Shown here: positions 35,376 through 47,340 of the stretch, in pieces | Layout of the letters: each line of letters starts with the position of its first letter | How positions within the stretch are numbered: the first letter of the stretch is position 1 | NCBI GenBank assembly: GCA_035578905.1 | Contig: JAQJVL010000731.1 | Span: 201,001 to 265,000, forward strand | DNA from: Stictocephala bisonia | Lineage: Eukaryota; Arthropoda; Insecta; Hemiptera; Membracidae | Length of the DNA stretch: 64,000 nt | Reading direction: 5' to 3' | The notes under the pieces: model-generated | What the model was told of the DNA's origin: nothing | The model's database searches: none | What the model saw: only the letters and a program-made list of their open reading frames with translations | Position numbers and translations under genes: made by a program

Positions 35376-38300
35376 ACCCATGGGCCAAATGTCCGTATTG
35401 ATGTGGGCTGTTTTATTGCTTCCTGAATACCTGATATTATATGTGCCTGGGCCAAATGTCAATGTTGATGTGGGCTGTTTTATTGCTTCCTGAATACTTG
35501 ATATTCTATGTGCCTGGGCCAAATGTCCATAGTGATGTGGGCTGTTTTATTGCTTCCTGAATACCTGATATTCTATGTGTTTGGGCCAAATGTCCGTATT
35601 GATGGGGGCTGTTATATTGCTCCCTGAAAACCTAATATTATATGTGCCTGGGCCAAATGTCCGTATTAATGTGGGCTGTTTTATTGCTTCCTGAATACCT
35701 GATATTATATGTGCCTGGGCCAAATTTGTGGACTGTTTTATTGCTTCCTGAATACCTGATATTATATGTGCCTGGGCCAAAGTCAATATTGATATGTGCT
35801 GTTTTATTGCTTCCTGAATACCTGATATTATATGTGCCTGGGCCAAAGTCAATATTGATGTGGGCTGTTTTATTGCTTCCTGAATACCTGATATTATATG
35901 TGCCTGGGCCAAATGTCCATATTGATGTGGGCTGTTTTATTGCTTCCTGAATACCTGATATTCTATATGCCTGGGCCAAATTTCAATGTTGATGTGGGCT
36001 GTTTTATTGCTTCCTGAATACCTGATATTCTATGTGCCTGGGCCAAATTTCAATGTTGATGTGGGCTATTTTATTGCTTCCTGAATACCTGATATTCTAT
36101 GTGCCTGGGCCAAATGTCCATAGTGATGTGGGCTGTTTTATTGCTTCCTGAATACCTGATATTCTATGTGTTTGGGCCAAATGTCCGTATTGATGGGGGC
36201 TGTTTTATTGCTTCCTGAAAACCTAATATTATATGTGCCTGGGCCAAATGTCCGTATTAATGTGGGCTGTTTTATTGCTTCCTGAATACCTGATATTATA
36301 TGTGCCTGGGCCAAATTTCAATGTTGATGTGGACTGTTTTATTGCTTCCTGAATACCTGATATTATATGTGCCTGGGCCAAAGTCAATGTTGATGTGTGC
36401 TGTTTTATTCCTTCCTGAATACCTGATATTATATGTGCCTGGGCCAAAGTCAATATTGATGTGGGCTGTTTTATTGCTTCCTGAATACCTGATATTATAT
36501 GTGCCTGGGCCAAAGTCAATATTGATGTGGGCTGTTTTATTGCTTCCTGAATACCTGATATTATATGTGCCTGGGCCAAAGTCAATATTGATGTGTGCTG
36601 TTTTATTGCTTCCTGAATACCTGATATTATATGTGCCTGGGCCAAAGTCAATATTGATGTGGGCTGTTTTATTGCTTCCTGAATACCTGATATTATATGT
36701 GCCTGGGCCAAATGTCCATATTGATGTGGGCTGTTTTATTGCTTCCTGAATACCTGATATTCAATGTGCCTGGGCCAAATGTTCATAGTGATGTGGGCTG
36801 TTTTATTGCTTCCTGAATACCTGATATTCTATGTGTTTGGGCCAAATGTCCGTATTGATGGGGGCTGTTTTATTGCTTCCTGAAAACCTAATATTATATG
36901 TGCCTGGGCCAAATGTCCGTATTAATGTGGGCTGTTTTATTGCTTCCTGAATACCTGATATTATTGTGCCTGGGCCAAATTTCAATGTTGATGTGGACTG
37001 TTTTATTGCTTCCTGAATCCTGATATTATATGTGCCTGGGCCAAAGTCAATATTGATGTGTGCTGTTTTATTGCTTCCTGAATACCTGATATTATATGTG
37101 CCTGGGCCAAAGTCAATATTGATGTGTGCTGTTTTATTGCTTCCTGAATACCTGATATTATATGTGCCTGGGCCAAAGTCAATATTGATGTGGGCTGTTT
37201 TATTGCTTCCTGAATACCTGATATTATATGTGCCTGGGCCAAAGTCAATATTGATGTGTGCTGTTTTATTGCTTTCTGAATACCTGATATTATATGTGCC
37301 TGGGCCAAATGTCCATATTGATGTGGGCTATTTTATTGCTTCCTGAATACCTGATATTCTATGTGCCTGGGCCAAATGTCAATGTTGATGTGGGCTGTTT
37401 TATTGCTTCCTGAATACCTGATATTCTATGTGCCTGGGCCAAATTTCAATGTTGATGTGGGCTGTTTTATTGCTTCCTGAATACCTGATATTCTATGTGC
37501 CTGGGCCAAATGTCCATAGTGATGTGGGCTGTTTTATTGCTTCCTGAATACCTGATATTCTATGTGCTTGGGCCAAATGTCAGTATTGATGGGGGCTGTT
37601 TTATTGCTTCCTGAAAACCTAATATTATATGTGCCTGGGCCAAATGTCCGTATTAATGTGGGCTGTTTTATTGCTTCCTGAATACCTGATATTATATGTG
37701 CCTGGGCCAAATTTCAATGTTGATGTGGACTGTTTTATTGCTTCCTGAATACCTGATATTATATGTGCCTGGGCCAAAGTCAATATTGATGTGTGCTGTT
37801 TTATTGCTTCCTGAATACCTGATATTATATGTGCCTGGGCCAAATGTCCATATTGATGTGGGCTGTTTTATTGCTTCCTGAATACCTGATATTCTATGTG
37901 CCTGGGCCAAATTTCAATGTTGATGTGGGCTGTTTTATTGCTTCCTGAATACCTGATATTCTATGTGCCTGGGCCAAATTTCAATGTTGATGTGGGCTGT
38001 TTTATTGCTTCCTGAATACCTGATATTCTATGTGCCTGGGCCAAATGTTCATAGTGATGTGGGCTGTTTTATTGCTTCCTGAATACCTGATATTCTATGT
38101 GTTTGGGCCAAATGTCCGTATTGATGGGGGCTGTTTTATTGCTTCCTGAAAACCTAATATTATATGTGCCTGGGCCAAATGTCCGTATTAATGTGGGCTG
38201 TTTTATTGCTCCCTGAATACCTGATATTATTGTGCCTGGGTCAAATTTCAATGTTGATGTGGACTGTTTTATTGCTTCCTGAATCCTGATATTATATGTG

Positions 38301-38575
38301 CCTGGGCCAAAGTCAATATTGATGTGTGCTGTTTTATTGCTTCCTGAATACCTGATATTATATGTGCCTGGGCCAAATGTCCATATTGATGTGGGCTGTT
38401 TTATTGCTTCCTTAATACCTGATATTATATGTGCCTGGGCCAAAGTCAATATTGATGTGTGCTGTTTTATTGCTTCCTGAATACCTGATATTATATGTGC
38501 CTGGGCCAAATGTCCATATTGATGTGGGCTGTTTTATTGCTTCCTTAATACCTGATGTACTATGTGCCTAGGGCA
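35376..38575 (+). repeat. About 66.5-bp minisatellite, roughly 48 units, with higher-order structure
   Basis: Units contain GGGCTGTTTTATTGCTTCCT, GAATACCTGATATTATATGT and GCCTGGGCCAAA. Two main length classes differ in the linker (AAAGTCAATATTGATGTG versus AAATGTCCATATTGATGTG). A rare variant with GATGGGGGCTGTT and GAAAACCTAATATT recurs at 35601, 36192, 36857, 37588 and 38123, i.e. every 8-11 units, so blocks of units have been duplicated together. Long apparent frames on both strands come from units of 66 bp. Confidence 0.97.
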
Positions 38576-39404
38576 ACCTTTTAACTTTTATACTTTTTAC
38601 GAGATTATAAAACCGTTAATAGCAGTACAAAAGCTATTAAACAGTTTGTAGTGTGGGTAAGTTTCATCCCTCGGCAAAACTGTTTAACTATTTAAATGTA
38701 ATGAATATTAATCAAATTTGTAACTATTCTATATCAATGTTCATAAGAAAAAAAAATGATTTTTAATAACGTTAAAGATATTAAAAATACCAGGCATGTT
38801 AGTGATAAAATGTTAACTTTCCCTCTGTACACAAAAGATACAAGTAGAAATCAATGTTACTTTAAGTGCACATACATTTTTAACAGTTATTTTGTGAATC
38901 CAAATATTAATGAAATTTTATCTAAGTATAAGGAAGCTGTAAAAAAGATTATAAATACAATATACTTAGAATTCAGTTATTAATTTGCAACTATTCTTAA
39001 ATTGTTTAATTAATTTAGAATAAACGTTATTATTAAGTTCTTGATTGTTAATGTTAGTTTAGTTTATGTACAGTGAAAGTGTAGCAAAGACTGCTACTAA
39101 AACTAATTAATTAAATTAAATAATTTTTTTTTCTTTTTCAAGCCGCGCGTGCTTTTGTGCATAAGTAACTTATAATAAGTATTATGAAAATAAAGAATTT
39201 CTGATTTCAACCAAAAAATATGACATCCTCTGTTTCAAGAATACCTGTTGTAGTACCTTGCCGTTGTTTGGTTGCCTTTAAGAACAATTTTGTTGCCGCT
39301 TGATGTTATTTCTACGACAAATAATACACAAATTAAGTAGTATATGCCCTACGTTTTACCATGTAACATCTGAAGTGTAACAAGGTAGGACAGTTTTTTT
39401 TACT
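38576..39404. other. Interval; possible LINE 3' end near 39150-39210
   Basis: Contains a 75-codon frame (38756-38983) I cannot assign and a T-rich stretch. The sequence TTATGAAAATAAAGAATTTC near 39183 looks like a retroposon 3' tail with a polyadenylation signal. Evidence is thin. Confidence 0.3.
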
Positions 39405-39895
39405 TTCTTCCATATGCGTTAGCATAGAGAAAGTATTGTGATCGTCAAAAAATAACTTTTTTACAAATTGGTCTAAAAATCCATTTAGGATCCCCAGAAT
39501 CCAAAAAAGTAGGGTTTTCGAAAAAATGTTTGATGTCTGTCCGTATGTATGTCTGGCTGTGTGTATGTGCAGTTCGCTGGAGAACCAACGGATGGATCAA
39601 TTTTTATAAAATTTGGTATGTGTGTATTTAGCCAATATCTCCAGACAATTTTTAACTTTTTTAAATTTTATTAATTTTATGGGCAAAACATACAAAAATG
39701 GAATTTTCTCAAAAACGGCTCTATCGATTTTGATTAAATTTTAAGGAATGGCGTAAATTACAATTTAAATTATTATGGTAAAAACCGCATGTCTCTAAGT
39801 TGACTAGTTTTTGAGTTATGGTAAATAAACATTTGGGAATCAAACTTGTAATATTCAAAGTTTAGATTTTTATAGTGTTTAATACTGTCCGTCTG
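39405..39895 (-). repeat. Dispersed repeat, copy 2 (inverted relative to 16935-17462)
   Basis: Reverse complement of the copy at 16935-17462, sharing GCATAGAGAAAGTATTGTGA, TTGGTCTAAAAATCCATTT, TATTTAGCCAATATCTCCA, TCTCAAAAACGGCTCTA, CATGTCTCTAAGTTGACTAG and AGTGTTTAATACTG in order. Moderately diverged. No coding capacity. Confidence 0.8.
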
Positions 39896-40377
39896 TCCAG
39901 GAATAAATTATGTGAAAGACGCCAATACCTAAACACAACGTACCGTTGTCCAAAAGTGGAAGTAGACCTATAGACCTAGCCTCGCCTTCCTTTAGCAATG
40001 GTGTCTCCGCCTTGTTTGTCTAAGGGACTTAGAAAGTAGCAACTAAGAAAACTATTGTACCGGGTTTTTTGACCGGTACATTTTTGGTTACTTTTCGTTG
40101 TGGTTTGCCAGGCTGCCTGAGATCCCCAGGCACGACTTCCAGTTTTGGTGTGGAGTGGGTCTCACTATCCTTTGACTCCACCACTTCAAATTAAAATATA
40201 TATTTATTGAAATGAAGTTAGTAGATTTATTATACCCCGCTAGTATGTACTGGACGTGCTATGTTGTGTTTAAAGTATAAATCTCCACTAATTGTTCGCT
40301 CTCGTTAATTCAAGTAAATAAGTTCAATAAGGCATTATTTATACCAAAGTTTCCATACTTTTTCATTCCTAATCGTT
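39896..40377. other. Interval with no gene seen
   Basis: Noncoding sequence of slightly higher GC than its surroundings; no recognisable repeat or frame. Confidence 0.4.
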
Positions 40378-42620
40378 ACATAGTTCTTTAACTAACGTTT
40401 CTACTTTGTTGTTCTTCGTTGTATAGCCAATGTCTCGTACTCAGCCACTCCTCAACATTCAGTCGTTCTTTAACTAACGTTTCTACTTTGATATTCTTCG
40501 TTGTATACCCAATGTTCCCGTACTCATCCACTCCTCAGCGTTCAATCGTTCCTTAACTAACATTTCTACTTTGCTGTTCTTCGTTGTATACCCACCCAAT
40601 CTTCCGTAGTCAGCCACTCCTCAACATTCAGTCGTTCTTTAACTAACGTTTCTACTTTGCTGTTCTTCGTTGTATACCCACCCAATCTTCCGTACTCAGC
40701 CACTCCTCAACATTCAGTCGTTCTTTAACTAACGTTTCTACTTTGATATTCTTCGTTGTATACCCAATGTTCCCGTACTCATCCACTCCTCAGCGTTCAA
40801 TCGTTCCTTAACAACCATTTCTACTTTGCTGTTCTTCGTTGTATACCCACCCAATCTTCCGTACTCAGCCACTCCTCAACGTTTAGTCGTTCCTTAACGA
40901 ACGTTTCTACTTTGCTGTTCTTCGTTGTTTACTCAATGTTCCGTACTCATCCATTCCTCAGCGTTAAATCGTTCCTTAACTAACATTTCTTTGCTGTTTT
41001 TCGTTGTATACCCACCCAATCTTCCATACTCAGCCACTCCTCAACGTTCAGTCTTTCCTTAAATAACATTTCTACTTTGCTGATCTTCGTTGTATACCCA
41101 ATGTTCCGTACTCATCCACTCTTCAACGTTCAAACGTTCCTTAAATAACATTTCTACTTTGCTGATCTTCGTTGTATACCCAATGTCCCGTACTCAGCCA
41201 CTCCTCAACATTCAGTCGTTCCTTAAATAACACTTCCACTTTGCTATTCTTCGTTGTATACCCAATGTTCCGTACTCATTCACTCCTCAACATTCAGTCG
41301 TTCCTTAACTAATGTTTCTACTTTGCTATTCTTCGTTGTATACCCAATGTCCCGTACTCATTCACTCCTCAACATTCAGTCGTTCCTTAACTAATGTTTC
41401 TACTTTGCTGTTCTTCGTTGTATACCCAATGTCCCGTACTCATTCGCTCCTCAACATTCAGTCGTTCCTTAACTAATGTTTCTACTTTGCTATTCTTCGT
41501 TGTATACCCAATGATCCGTACTCATTCACTCCTCAACATTCAGTCGTTCCTTAACTAATGTTTCTACTTTGCTGTTCTTCGTTGTATACCCAATGTCCCG
41601 TACTCATTCACTCCTCAACATTCAGTCGTTCCTTAACTAATGTTTCTACTTTGCTATTCTTCGTTGTATACCCAATGTTCCGTACTCATTCACTCCTCAA
41701 CATTCAGTCGTTCCTTAACTAATGTTTCTACTTTGCTGTTCTTCGTTGTATACCCAATGTCCCGTACTCATTCACTCCTCAACATTCAGTCGTTCCTTAA
41801 CTAATGTTTCTACTTTGCTATTCTTCGTTGTATACCCAATGTCCCGTACTCATGCATTCCTCAGCGTTCAATCGTTCCTTAACTAACATTTCTTTGCTAT
41901 TCTTCGTTGTATACCCAATGTCCCGTACTCATTCACTCCTCAACATTCAGTCGTTCCTTAACTAATGTTTCTACTTTGCTGTTCTTCGTTGTATACCCAA
42001 TGTCCCGTACTCATTCACTCCTCAACATTCAGTCGTTCCTTAACTAATGTTTCTACTTTGCTATTCTTCGTTGTATACCCAATGTTCCGTACTCATTCAC
42101 TCCTCAACATTCAGTCGTTCTTTAACTAACGTTTCTACTTTGATATTCTTCGTTGTATACCCAATGTTCCGTACTCATGCATTCCTCAGCGTTCAATCGT
42201 TCCTTAACTAACATTTCTTTGCTATTCTTCGTTGTATACCCAATGTCCCGTACTCATTCGCTCCTCAACATTCAGTCGTTCCTTAACTAATGTTTCTACT
42301 TTGCTATTCTTCGTTGTATACCCAATGTCCCGTACTCATTCACTCCTCAACATTCAGTCGTTCCTTAACTAATGTTTCTACTTTGCTATTCTTCGTTGTA
42401 TACCCAATGTTCCGTACTCATTCACTCCTCAACATTCAGTCGTTCTTTAACTAACGTTTCTACTTTGATATTCTTCGTTGTATACCCAATGTTCCGTACT
42501 CATGCATTCCTCAGCGTTCAATCGTTCCTTAACTAACATTTCTACTTTGCTGTTCTTCGTTGTATACCCACCCAAACTTCCGTACTCATCCACTCCTCAA
42601 CGTTTAATCGTTTCCACTTT
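40378..42620 (+). repeat. 82-bp minisatellite, about 27 units
   Basis: CATTCAGTCG recurs at 41291, 41373 and 41455, 82 bp apart. Units contain TCGTTCCTTAACTAATGTTT, CTACTTTGCTATTCTTCGTT, GTATACCCAATGTCCCG and TACTCATTCACTCCTCAA. A shortened variant (GCATTCCTCAGCGTTCAATC, then ACATTTCTTTGC) recurs near 41853, 42178 and 42503, giving a 325-bp super-period of four units. The left end is more degenerate. Confidence 0.96.
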
Positions 42621-42744
42621 ATTGTTCTTTACCTTGTCGATTTTTACCTGATTTCATTTCTTTGCCATTCATCATTGTTGCCTCGATCCTTAACCAACGT
42701 TGCTACTTTAAGAGTCATTACTCTTTACCTTATAGTTCTACACC

Positions 42745-43259
42745 TGTTCGGTTGCATGCTGATGCGCAACGGTGGCTAGTTAGTAGGTTAAAAATTAAAT
42801 AATGAAAATAGAATGTAAAAATGACTGTTTATTAAACACTTAATATGAACTGTTATAATTTATATGAATGAATAAAACAATGAATATAATACCGGAAACT
42901 AATCTATGATAATTATGAAAGTTAAAAAATGGAATAGAAATGAGGTAAATTAGGAGGACGGAGCTGAGTGCGTCCGTTGCTTCTCGCTTCTAACTTGACA
43001 CAGATAAAAAATGGAATGAAATGAGGTAAATTAGAAGGAGGACGGAGCTGAGTGCGTCCGTTGCTTCTCGCTTCTAACTTGACACAGATAAAAAATGGAA
43101 TGAAATGAGGTAAATTAGAAAGAGGACGGAACTGAGTGCGTCCGTTTCTTCTCGCTTCTAACTTGACACTGTCCTCGTCCCCTTCCCCCGAAGGGTAGAG
43201 GGCCTGGGGGTTCTGACCTTCACCAGCCATGGCGAAGACCCAACAACACCCAATTTTCA
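42745..43259 (-). repeat. BEL/Pao 3' LTR
   Basis: Direct repeat of 57402-57814, reading TG...ACA on the minus strand (ends TGAAAATTGGG and CCGAACA). It is about 100 bp longer than the other copy because it holds an extra copy of an internal 80-bp tandem unit (GGTAAATTAG, GGACGGAGCTGAGTGCGTCC, TTCTCGCTTCTAACTTGACA). Confidence 0.85.
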
Positions 43260-43297
43260 ACGGGGGGGAGTATGTTGGGTACTCCCCCCCGTTGAAA
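43255..43297. repeat. Perfect 18-bp hairpin at the LTR/polypurine boundary
   Basis: TTTCAACGGGGGGGAGTA (43255-43272), loop TGTTGGG (43273-43279), TACTCCCCCCCGTTGAAA (43280-43297): a perfect stem. It overlaps the last five bases of the 3' LTR and the place where the polypurine tract should be. The G7/C7 runs are on opposite arms. Confidence 0.95.
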
Positions 43298-43541
43298 GTT
43301 ATGCTTTCAATGTAATAATTCAAATTACAAATCAATCTAAAATCTAACATATGCTGAACAATTTAACATGTTTGCAATGATTTGAACGTACAAGACAAAA
43401 CAAATAATGACAATGATATTTAAAACAATAATGTACAAAAAATGAATCTTGCACCAATGTTTTGGATAAGAACAATTAAATATAGTTATCATCGAACTAA
43501 CAACTATCAAGAATAAAAAATCAAAACATGTTTTGACATAA

Positions 43542-44075
43542 TCTATATATATAAAATCCAATGTATGTTTGTTTGTCTGTCTATCCTTTATGCGCTACCA
43601 AACCGTCCAGCCGATCGCCATGAAACTTTGGGAAGTTGTTCTATATACCCCAGGGAAGGTTTCTGTCCTATTCCCGTTTCTTTAATCCCTCAGGGCTCCA
43701 TCCCTTGGACTTCTAAAGTTTCAATGTTAATCAAATAGCACGATGCATGAAGGTATAATAAGTCAAATATAAAAAGAATATCAGCTGTGGGGTTTAAATA
43801 TGTCAAAATTATACTGTTTATATTTTTATGTTTTGATTTCTTGTGAAGCTATATTAATTGATTGATTTATTTGTTTAACAGCTGTTAAATAAAAACAAAT
43901 AGAATAAAATTGTGGTAGGCAAAACTTTCAAAATTAAAAATAATTGAGTACAGTTGTAGTAAACTACACAAAACATCAGCTGTTGTAAATTGGATACTGT
44001 GTAAACTGAAAGGTTGCTGCACATTTCCAATCAAAACTCAATATTATGACCGGCGAAGCGGGCGGGTACAGCTAG
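43542..44075 (+). mobile_element. Non-autonomous Helitron, 534 bp
   Basis: The 5' end is TCTATATATATAAAATCC, preceded by A (43541). Then comes the usual GTTTGTTTGTCTGTC, CGTCCAGCCGATCGCCATGA region. The 3' end is a GC-rich hairpin (ACCGGCGAAGCGGGCGGGT) followed by ACAGCTAG and a T (44076). A|T insertion, TC start, hairpin and CTAG end all fit. No coding capacity. Inserted in the BEL 3' noncoding region. Confidence 0.88.
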
Positions 44076-44945
44076 TTGCAAATAAATCCTAAACTGTGAA
44101 TTAAACATGAGTAATGTACAACAACAAATACAGTAATAATGTAAAGGTTATTATTTAATTAAAAGAGGTAAACGACAATGAATTGTAAATGAGTTAGTAA
44201 TCAATCATAGGAAGAAAAAACAAAAAAACTTACAAAATAAACAACATTATGATATTGGTGAATATACTAATATATGTGAATTGAAATACTAATGGAGATT
44301 AATAACATTAGCTCCATCAGCAGTGAATAAATACAATACGCAATTAATCCTAGAAAATAATATACAATAATTGTAGCTTTCTAACATCAATGAAAATGAA
44401 ACAACAAATATACAAATAGTGTGTGCAATTATTAATAAACATGATGTTATGCGAATTTCATAAATGAAATATGAACTACGACAAGACATGAGCCCAATAT
44501 AATGTGCAAATAAAATAAGCTTTTTATACATTGATTATCACAATGAGTTGAAATTGAAATCCAACAACTGATTTGTGTTTGGAATACTATTACAAATACT
44601 AAATTAAAGATTAAGTATCCTAAAAGATTAAAATAATACTATGAGAATTGAATTAACAGTGACATATTTATCCAAATACTATCATATTTTTGTCATGAAA
44701 TAAATTAACAAAATACTTCATAGAATTATTAAATTATCGTGAATCGTTTAAGAATATGAACAACACAATGTTATCCATGTAACATTACAACCTAATACAT
44801 AATAAATATTACAATTATTTACTACAGTACATTTCTTAACATATTAATCACTGTGCACAGTACACTGAACAAAATTCAAAATGATATAGACATATGAAAA
44901 CGGAATTTTTATTATTTACATGATATGCACCACTCACTCACTCTA
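44076..44945. other. BEL 3' noncoding region, no gene seen
   Basis: AT-rich sequence between the integrase stop and the 3' LTR; an 80-codon frame at 44289-44531 has no recognisable motif. Together with 43298-43541 it forms an unusually long untranslated tail of about 1.1 kb, not counting the Helitron. Confidence 0.5.
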
Positions 44946-45560
44946 GTCGTACATAGGCAACACACACAGGCGATTTGCTACCCTCTTGAGTAGTCCAGAG
45001 GAAGTTGTGATGTTTGCCACTCTCACTTGCCGTCTGGTCCAGGATGAATGGGCTGTCCCTCTACCTGTGATCCACTTGAGTGGAGAGAGGTTGTCGTCCC
45101 TCAGGTCGACTAGTTTTTGCATTTGGGGCGAGTCTTTTCTTCACTTTGATCTTTGCTGAACGAGTGAAAGATACTCTTTTGACAAGCGTGACCAAAAGTG
45201 CTGGGACAGTTGTTGAAGTCGCTGTCACTTTGAGAGTTGGTTGCCGTTGTGTGCTGTCCAATATGATTCTGATAGCGCAATGAATGCCTCTCCAGTGAGG
45301 AAATGACCAGGAGTTAATGGATTGGGGTCAGTAGGGTTGATAGATAAGGGTGTGAGTGGTCGAGAATTGAGACATGCCTCTACCATTGTTAGAACTGTGT
45401 ACATATGTTCAAAGGTTAAATTAACATTTCTCACTACTCTTTTTAGGTGATGTTTCACTGACTTTACTCCTGCCTCCCACAGACCAACGAAATGAGGGGA
45501 GTGTGGTGGAATAAAGTGCCAGTTTATGTGATCCTTTTCGATTTTTTAACTTACCAGATG
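44946..45560 (-). pseudogene. BEL/Pao integrase, C-terminal part
   Basis: Minus-strand reading gives FIPPHSPHFVGLWEAGVKSV (with the catalytic E of the DDE set), KHHLKRVVRNVNLTFEHMYT, VEACLNSRPLTPLS, PLTPGHFLTGEAF, then the DUF5641-type tail (LLRDDNLSPLKW-like, VANITTSSGLLKR, RLCVLPMYD) ending at about 44946. Stops and frameshifts occur at about 45225 and 45061. Integrase would insert the element's cDNA; the front of the core with the two Asp residues is missing. Confidence 0.85.
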
Positions 45561-45589
45561 AGATATGGCTGGAAGAATTACAGGATGCT

Positions 45590-46370
45590 TTTAAATTGGG
45601 ATTAATTTTGAGTTTTCTCTCTGTACTTTGTAGTCGAGTAAGAGCTTGATTGTTGGTGTCCCCTATTTCATGAATATTATATTTTAGTGGCAAGCTTACG
45701 ATGTATCAGCCTTGTTCATTACGTTTAGTGGTTTTTTTACATAATGTTCTTCACAAAGCTGTTCTTCTTTAGTTGTGGTATTGGTGTCGCTGATTTCTTC
45801 CATTTTCCAAAATTTCTTCATTTGAGAGTGAAGCTTGTCTGTTGTAGCTAGCAGGCATAGAGATGATTGGTTGGATTCATATGAGGCAACCTTGCCTCCA
45901 GCTATCCATCCCAACAACGATTTTTGTAGGATGGGAGCTCCTGGTGCTGGAATAAACTGCCCGACACACAGCAGTCTGAAGAATATTTCTCCACCTAGCA
46001 GCATATCAATTTGCCCCGTACTTCTTAAGTCAGGATCGGCCAGATGGACCCATGGAGGCAATTCCCAAGCTGAGGTGTATATTTGTGATGTTGGCATGTC
46101 TTGAGTTATTGTTGGGATGGCCTGGAACTCCAACTGCTCCTTGTAACTTGTACATCTGGGTGCGATGTTGCAGGTCACACTCCCTGTTGTGTAAGATGGT
46201 TTGTTACTAATCCCACATATGTTAATGGATTTATTGGATTTCTTTAAACGGAGTATTTTTACCATTTTATTGGTAATGAAGTTGGTTTGGGATCCATTGT
46301 CCAATAAGGCACGGCAGAGATGATTGCTACCGTGACTGTCTTGGACATAGATTACTGCTGTAGATAGTAA
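45590..46370 (-). pseudogene. BEL/Pao protease region and start of reverse transcriptase
   Basis: The frame contains LCRALLDNGSQTNFITNKM, the DUF1758-type aspartic protease start, in which the usual D-S/T-G is D-N-G. IGMLLGG-type sequence appears as IDMLLGGEIFF, then PILQKSLLGWIAGGKV. After a break at about 45696 it resumes in another frame with SLPLKYNIHEIGDTNNQALT and STERKLKINPNLKA, the linker into RT. It then ends at a junction near 45590 with integrase sequence. So RT (with its YVDD-type site), RNase H and the integrase front are deleted. Confidence 0.85.
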
Positions 46371-46606
46371 TATATTTGAGGTAACTTAGTTGAAGATTTA
46401 GAGGTTAATAAAACGGTGTCTGCTTTTAGAACAGTTGATGTATCATGTTTGTTTAGTTGAACGTTGCCCTTACGTAATCGCTGAGGCTGTGCAGTGTCTT
46501 TATAATTAACATGTAATAAAGTATTGTGACGTTTCGAACAGATTTTGCATCTTCCAGACAAACATGATGAGTTATTGTGTCCCTTGTTGAGACAGTTGGT
46601 ACACAA
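46352..46606 (-). pseudogene. BEL/Pao gag zinc knuckle
   Basis: CTNCLNKGHNNSSC is a CX2CX4HX4C knuckle, followed by CKICSKRHNTLLH, the second Cys/His cluster typical of BEL gag. It binds RNA in packaging. It is frameshifted relative to the upstream gag frame (46627-47335) and to the protease frame. Confidence 0.85.
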
Positions 46607-46626
46607 ATTGAGGCTTTTTATTGTAT

Positions 46627-47335
46627 TTAGGTTCTAGACGTTTTTGCCAGAAATCTTGGACATCTGAACAGTTTATGACTAGAGGCACTGTATAAACTAC
46701 ATTTAGCACTTGTTGACAAGTGGCTCAACATGTAGGGTTCTTTACGACTCTCAGAGCTACCATTGGATTGTCCCTGCTTTGTATTCGTTGCTTTTAGCTG
46801 GGGTTGGTTATTTGTCTTGGATTGGTTCATGGCTTCAAGGATTTGGCATCTACTATTGAGAAATTCTAAGAAAATTTGCATTTTGGGCAACTCTTGTATG
46901 GTGTTTTGAGTTTCCCAGTGTTTATGTGTGTATATATCTAATTGTTTACTTAATATATATATATATATATATATTAGGATGGTATCCCAACTGTCTGTGG
47001 GCTGACCTAAGCTTTTTAAACACCTCGAATGTTTGTTTGTTGTGTCAAGAAGGTTTCTTAAAGCAGTAGAATTCTCCTTGACAATTGGATCGATATTTAA
47101 TAACGAACCTTTGTGTTTGTTGACGATGATTCGCTTGTTGTCATATCTTTCTTTTAGAAGGAGCCATGCAGTGGAGTAATTTTGTGATGACGCTTCCAGT
47201 GAAGAAAGTATGGGTTTTACAGTGTCATGCAAAGATGTTTTTAGGTAGTGGAACTTTTCTACATCTGATATTGATTGTAAATAATTTATAATATGTTTAA
47301 ATGCATTATCATATATATTTAATACTATGATGTAT
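46627..47335 (-). pseudogene. BEL/Pao gag, central part
   Basis: From about 47335 the minus strand reads VLNIYDNAFKHIINYLQSIS, DVEKFHYLKTSLHDTVKPIL, then SSLEASSQNYSTAWLLLKER and later KLFRCPRFLAKTSRT, the DUF1759 gag region. It starts exactly where the other gag piece (56448-56833) stops, which places the foreign insert. An AT microsatellite at about 46950-46975 is translated in frame as an Ile/Tyr run. Confidence 0.88.
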
Positions 47336-47340
47336 ACATA

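Noticed and set aside
35198..38509. Long frames on both strands in the 66-bp array
   Set aside because: They exist only where consecutive units are 66 bp, shift frame at 65- and 67-68-bp units, and occur on both strands.
45080..46104. Plus-strand frames at 45080-45283 and 45835-46104
   Set aside because: They are shadows of the minus-strand BEL protease and integrase.
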